Source: Lantana camara (taxonomy: Eukaryota; Streptophyta; Magnoliopsida; Lamiales; Verbenaceae). From it: a DNA stretch of 64,000 nt. This document shows, piece by piece, positions 59,235-64,000 of the stretch. A model generated the notes under the pieces. The model did not search any database and was not told the origin of the DNA. It saw only the letters and a list, made by a program, of their open reading frames with translations. The stretch spans positions 35,709,001 to 35,773,000 of the forward strand of contig CM074858.1 in assembly GCA_037501455.1 (NCBI GenBank). The letters are read 5' to 3'. Each line of letters starts with the position of its first letter. Position 1 is the first letter of the stretch. A program made the position numbers and the translations under genes.

Positions 59235-61098
59235 CGTACTGTGTGTGTGGTGTTGTGCATGCATGAGTTGCATGCATAATGTTTGCATGCATATATGTAT
59301 ATAATTATACCTAAACTATTGCATGCATGTATTTTAATTGCATGAAAATTTCATGAATTGGTTTTTCATGCATGTGTAATGCTGCATGCATTTTAAGTTT
59401 TGCATGAATTGTTATTGCATGTTGTACGTAGCATGCATGTATATATATATATATATATATTATATTTATATATATATTTATAAAATATTTATCGTTATTT
59501 GATTTAATTGAATTATAGAATTTAATTGTTACCTATTTCATGTTTTATTTAATTCTCAATTTTAAATTGAATGTATTTAATTGTTTATTCTCTAAATGTA
59601 AATGCAATTGAATATGTTTAATTGTTTATGTTCTAATTTGAATGTGATTTAACTTGTGCTATGATTTTATTTGAATTTCTTGAATGAAATTGATTGAAAA
59701 TGTGGAATTATGACTTGAATGAATATGAACTCGTTGAGTACGAATGCTTCATTGAATGTTTATATGTCTTTAAGACTTTAATAGTGCACATGAACGTGCT
59801 CATTACATTATATCATCTCTTATACATTCATATCATAATCATTTCATTGCCGAGCGTCTTATTTGGTCGTATTGAGTCTCACCTCACCTCTCTTGCACAG
59901 ATTTTGAGTCCGTTGGAGACGAGGCCGGTTTGTTAGGCTCTTGTGTTCTCCTTGTTACCGTTAAAGGTGGGTTTCTCTTCTACTTAGATAAAACGACCCG
60001 GTATATCTCCCTACGTGAAAAGTTTTAAGCCAAAGTAATATAATATATATATTGAGTCTTTTATCGAGTAAATGATTGCAAACGTAAAGCCCTGATTTCA
60101 TGAATCCTACCTAATGTTTTGGCGAGAATGATTGAATGTTCACAATGAATGGGGCCCAGGGGCTTGGTGTGAGTGGGAACCCGATGAGGCAAGGGCTGAC
60201 GGTAAACCCTCACACTAGTCCTAACAATGAACGGCGTAACCGGACCTCGTTCGGAGTTAGCGAGGAATGGACGCTGAGTGCCATCTGGGGAGTCATGTTC
60301 CCCTTTTGGTCAATGAATGGGTGGATGGGCCTTGCAAACCCACTACCAACCCGGAGGAAGAAGGTGTAAATGTTATTAAATGCGTACGAAAGAATAATTG
60401 CATGAAAAGAATGAATGAATGTTAAAGAATGAATGAATGTTAATGAATTACACGAGGTGTTGGTTGGAGATAATGCACGCCCACTCGCCGGGCCACTAAT
60501 GACCTTGATCTAATGTAAATGAATCGTTATAATCCCTTGTGATGATTTCTATTTTCCCTCTTGGGAAATCCTTTAAAAACCTCACTTGGGATTATAGCTT
60601 GCATGTGATTGTTAAATACTGTTGTATATTATACTTATGTCCCGTTTTTATACCCACCAGTCCCTTTTGGACTGAACCCGTTTGGCTTTCAGTTGTGTTG
60701 TGCAGGTGTCGAGGGAGCTAGGCGGGATTTCGAGTCGTAGGTCTTGCATTCTCTTTTAGCCCTTGTATTTCGGGTCTTACACTCACCTATTGCACTTTTG
60801 AGCATTGTATATGAACTATATTGGAGCGTACCTAGTTGAGCCTTTATGGCATTTGAGGGTGTTTATGACTTAAAATTTGAAACTGTGATGGTCATTGCTT
60901 ATATACTTGACGTATGTCCGTTTATTGCTTCCGCGTTTGTATTTACGCTGATTTTATGGTTCAAGGGTTAGTCCCGCCTAGCATAGAGTGTGTGTATGTC
61001 CCCGTTCGCCGTGATTTGGCTTGGGTATGGATCGTCCATTTCGTATTCGGGTCGGGTCTCGGTGCGGGGGATGTGACACCTTACGCTCGGGTGTTACA
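57327..61098 (+). mobile_element. element E 5' LTR (family D/E)
   Basis: This 3772-bp LTR starts TGTAACGCCCC and ends CTCGGGTGTTACA, directly followed by a primer binding site. It is collinear with the D solo LTR. It carries a donor-like ACAAGGTAAGC (near 58412), a palindrome cassette (59028-59155), TA runs with GCATGCAT motifs (59194-59475), an exon-like cassette (59901-59966), a GGGGCCC block near 60150, a CAGTCCCTTTTGGACTG hairpin near 60658, a TTGTGCAG acceptor ending at 60704, and GCTAGGCGGGA (60717-60727) with its perfect complement TCCCGCCTAGC (60972-60982). Confidence 0.93.
59028..59155 (+). repeat. palindrome cassette, family E type (GACACGGGGGTGTC)
   Basis: Four units lie at about 59028, 59062, 59102 and 59136. 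The last two are GAGACAC-GGGG-GTGTCTC and GGTGACAC-GGGG-GTGTCACC. Their outer stem bases differ yet still pair. The closely related D LTR has an entirely different palindrome (CCCCGGCCGGGG) in this place. Confidence 0.82.
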
Positions 61099-64000
61099 TC
61101 CTTAAGTGGTATCAGAGCTACGGGTTGCAAAACTCGGGCTCTCGTGTCGTGTGGGTCAGTCTAGGTCGTTCGGCATAGGAACTACATGATAATGTGTGCA
61201 TTGCATCGATTTTGAACATGAAATTGTCTTTCTTTTTAATCTTGTCGAATTACCTATTGCATTTTATACTGGATCCGTGTCTTTCGTGTTGAATATGTGC
61301 CATATGCATGTATTAATCGTATGCATATATCTCCGAAATGAGTTATGATTTACAGGTTATGAAAATAATATCAAACCACAGCCAAATATCACGCTAACAG
61401 CGCTCTATTGCAAGTCCTTTTTGAGGCATGGAAGATAGGAGGGTGCACGGGGAAATAATATAGAGGATTCGAGATGCGTGGTCTTCATGGCTAGAGCTAG
61501 AGTTCAAGGTGAGGAACTGAATTGGAGGTTCGACTTCAGAGATGCAAGTATATAAGGACACTTGGTGAAATGAGGATTGATTATGAGATGGTTACGACTT
61601 AGAAGATTGACATATACGGCTCTGCCATATAAGGTGCCTTTGATTGGATGCAACGGGATCTTTCAACCTAATGAATGGAGTAAACAAACCTTCAAGTTAT
61701 TTTGATTCCGGATTTGGATCATTGAAGAGGTATCAATAATTAAGAGGAGTTAAGATAAAATGGATCCGGTAGGAGTTGTGCACCAAGGGTCGACAAAGAA
61801 GGATTTCTGACCCAGCTTAGTGATTTGAAATCAAGTTTGTTGAAGTTAAGACCGGGAAGAGTCGGATTTGGGTGCTTTGAATTTCGATTAAGATGGGAAA
61901 CAAGTCTGGAAGGGAGTAGAGAAAGGCAAGTACCTGGGTAAATACAAATATAGGGAAGGTGGCGATATTGAGAACGGGATTTGAGTTCGTTTTTCCAAAT
62001 CCAAGCTGAATTGTCATGTTGAGAAGTTGAATTGGAAGATATGGAGCAACAAATGGGAACGCTAATGAAAGGCAAAGACCGGTTGAAGGATTATTCTCGG
62101 GGAGAGATTCTTTGCAAGGAAATCATGAGCTCAGGTATAAGCAATCGAAAAACAAGCTTAATTCGTCAATCTAAGTTCATAAAGGATAAGGACGGGAGTC
62201 TTGATCACGGTGATGCCGAGAAGTAGGGTTCAGAATTACATTAGGGTTCAATTTTGTAAGAGATTTTGGGCAATGTTGAAGAGTGATTCTCGGGGAATAA
62301 ATGCAGAGGACAATTCAGTGGATGATGAAGAAATCAGGGATCGTGAACTTGCAATTCCGGACAGTGGAAGATATAAGTGATACAAAAGGATTCATGGAAA
62401 GCTTGAAAACCGTGGGAAGGGCAAGGAATAATCACCAAGTCAAAGTAACCTCGGAAGTGGAGGAACGAAGAAAAGCTACTGAGCTAATAGCTTACCACAT
62501 TGGTGACAGGTTCCAAAAAATTCATAGCACGTGCATCATATTTCACATTAATTATTTACTCTTCTGGCCTTATGATTATCCGTACATTTCTATTTGGTTT
62601 CGTTGCGCTAATGTGATGCATAGTTGCTTGATGTAAACGTAACACATGCATCGTCAATTTTAACCCGACATGCATTTTAGTGTTTATTTTATAAGGAGTT
62701 CTTTCATCGTATTTCCCAAGTATCTCTTCATACGGGCCACATTTGAATTAAGAGGAAAAGAATTAATGGGATGGGGCGTTTTAAGGATAGGTTGGTGGAA
62801 AGGAAGTTTCAGAAGAAAATACAACCGGAGTTGGCTTGGAATGCCTGGATCGAACAAGAATGAGGAAAAGGGGTTTGAATATTAACAGCGGTAGAGGAGA
62901 AGTGGAAAAACTAAGACTATGGGTTGCTATGTTCGTTAAATTCCTCCCCCCCCTCCCCAAAATGAAATTGTTTTATCAAGAATTTCGGTGAAAGATGGAT
63001 TGATGGAGTTCAAGGTATAACGATAGAAAATTTAAGGGGGAGAGCGTAACGAAGAAGCAAAAATTAAAACTTGAAGTTGTGGCTGAAGAAATAAATAATA
63101 GAGATAACGGAAGTGCAATTAGGAAGATCCGGGGTTATGTTAGTGAGCGGAAATGAATAAGACGACTTTAACGGTTGGCCATTAAAATGAAGGTTAGGCC
63201 ACTAAATTCGGGCTGAAGATTTTCACGAGGAATTGGGAAGATAGTTCATTGAATTTTCTACATATGTAAGTCGATTTGAAGATGGAGGAGTTACGGAGAA
63301 GTTAAGGAAATCTCTAGTTGACTTATCGAGAGGGAATCAATTCGAATTAACACAAAAAGAGATGCTGTCAATAAAGCTTGGTCCAATGAGTTGGAAGGAG
63401 TTAAGAAGAAACAAAACCAAAGAGGATGAACATTGAGAAATCTAAATCAAAAACTAGGAATCGTCAAGAACCTTCTGTCTTCGATTTAAGAAATATGGGA
63501 CTAATTATCCAATATAACCTTCAGGGGGTCAAAGGGAATGAACGGATCATAGGAACGGAAGATGGTAAAAGATTTGTGTTGAGAGAGACCATAAGAATAA
63601 ACATCTTAAGGTCGGGATTGAATCATCAAGGTTGTCCAGAGTGGTTATCCTCGGGGATATGTTAGACTTCGATATGGTAAAGGTAATAACTACATACCTG
63701 AGTTCGGGATAGACGATTTAAGGGTATTCGGGGAGGTCAAGCTCGGTCAATTAAAAAGAATTGGTTGGTCGAACGAAGATTATGGGAAATGGTGAAGACT
63801 GGAAACAGTACAAGTCAGAAGCGATTCAAGAGTATAATCCTTATAGGATTCATCAATTGCTTCACCGGGGTACCCTGAAGAGGTTAAAGACAAGTTGAGC
63901 ACTAAGTTTATCTTCAGGACAGATCATACAATGGACAACGACAACTTACAATTCTAAATTTCGCAACTACGGTGAACGGTACTTATAACATCCATGATAC
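61099..64000 (+). mobile_element. element E internal region (runs off the window)
   Basis: The internal start is homologous to family A internal sequence at 286-785 and 3424 onward. It shares the GTTATGAAAATAATATCAAA segment near 61357 after an acceptor-like TTTACAG. Boxes GTGACAGGTTC...CACGTGCATCAT (62501-62540) and GTGAACGGTAC (63972-63982) correspond to those of A and C. ORFs remain under 112 codons (62301-62636 is the longest) and I recognise no gag or pol domain. A C-rich run lies near 62946. Confidence 0.8.
61107..61118 (+). other. primer binding site of element E, initiator tRNA-Met
   Basis: TGGTATCAGAGC lies 8 nt (TCCTTAAG) after the LTR end at 61098. Confidence 0.94.

Overview
This window looks like repeat-dense nuclear DNA from a flowering plant, most likely a eudicot. 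Plant-type LTR retrotransposons are nested inside each other, there is a CACTA transposon with 3-bp target duplications, and remnants of TRIM and hAT elements are present. I found no intact host gene, rRNA gene or tRNA gene. Nearly every ORF longer than 60 codons is a chance frame in non-coding repeat DNA. Exceptions with some coding character are a broken gypsy gag, a hAT transposase tail, exon-like pieces captured inside the CACTA element, and one unexplained ORF with a single internal stop.

The dominant component is a group of related, apparently non-autonomous LTR retrotransposons. Their LTRs are very long (about 2.6-3.9 kb), begin TGTRACNCCCC and end GGTGYTACA. The four followed by internal sequence carry an initiator-tRNA-Met primer binding site 7-8 nt after the LTR. 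I call the families A, B, C, D/E and F. Internal regions are short (about 2.4-3.3 kb where complete) and show no recognisable gag or pol.

Layout from left to right. 1-21900: family A (LTR end, internal start, truncated LTR, internal, 3' LTR). Its 3' LTR was hit by a complete family C element (7169-16485, TSD ACACA), a minus-strand TRIM (16963-17556) and a copia-type solo LTR (19309-21162). 21901-27760: internal region of element B, carrying a C-type solo LTR (23347-26873, TSD TATTG). 27761-39259: 3' LTR of B, hit by a D solo LTR (30468-38892), which was itself hit by a CACTA element (30833-35351, TSD TTA). 39260-39905: hAT transposase remnant, the oldest layer. 40358-45635: A-type LTR fragment and two copia LTR copies. 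45656-46377: inverted-repeat element. 48051-50610: F solo LTR, minus strand (TSD ATATA). 50695-51534: Tat-like solo LTR (TSD AAGGG). 53547-55379: 5' end of a Tat-like gypsy element with broken gag, cut by a copia LTR (55380-57326), itself cut by an E element (LTR 57327-61098, internal to the window end).

The most interesting signal is in the long-LTR group. Although the families differ strongly in sequence, all LTRs keep one ordered architecture: a possible splice donor, a cassette of short palindromes whose sequence differs by family, a 64-90 nt exon-like cassette, a GGGCCC block, a CAGTC/GACTG hairpin, a TTGCAG acceptor-like site, and a long-range complementary pair (GCTAGGCGG with CCGCCTAGC). 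The pair and the palindromes show compensatory or wobble changes between families. Two internal regions also hold arrays of small hairpins whose stems covary. Together these suggest that the group is selected as structured, possibly spliced, non-coding RNA.
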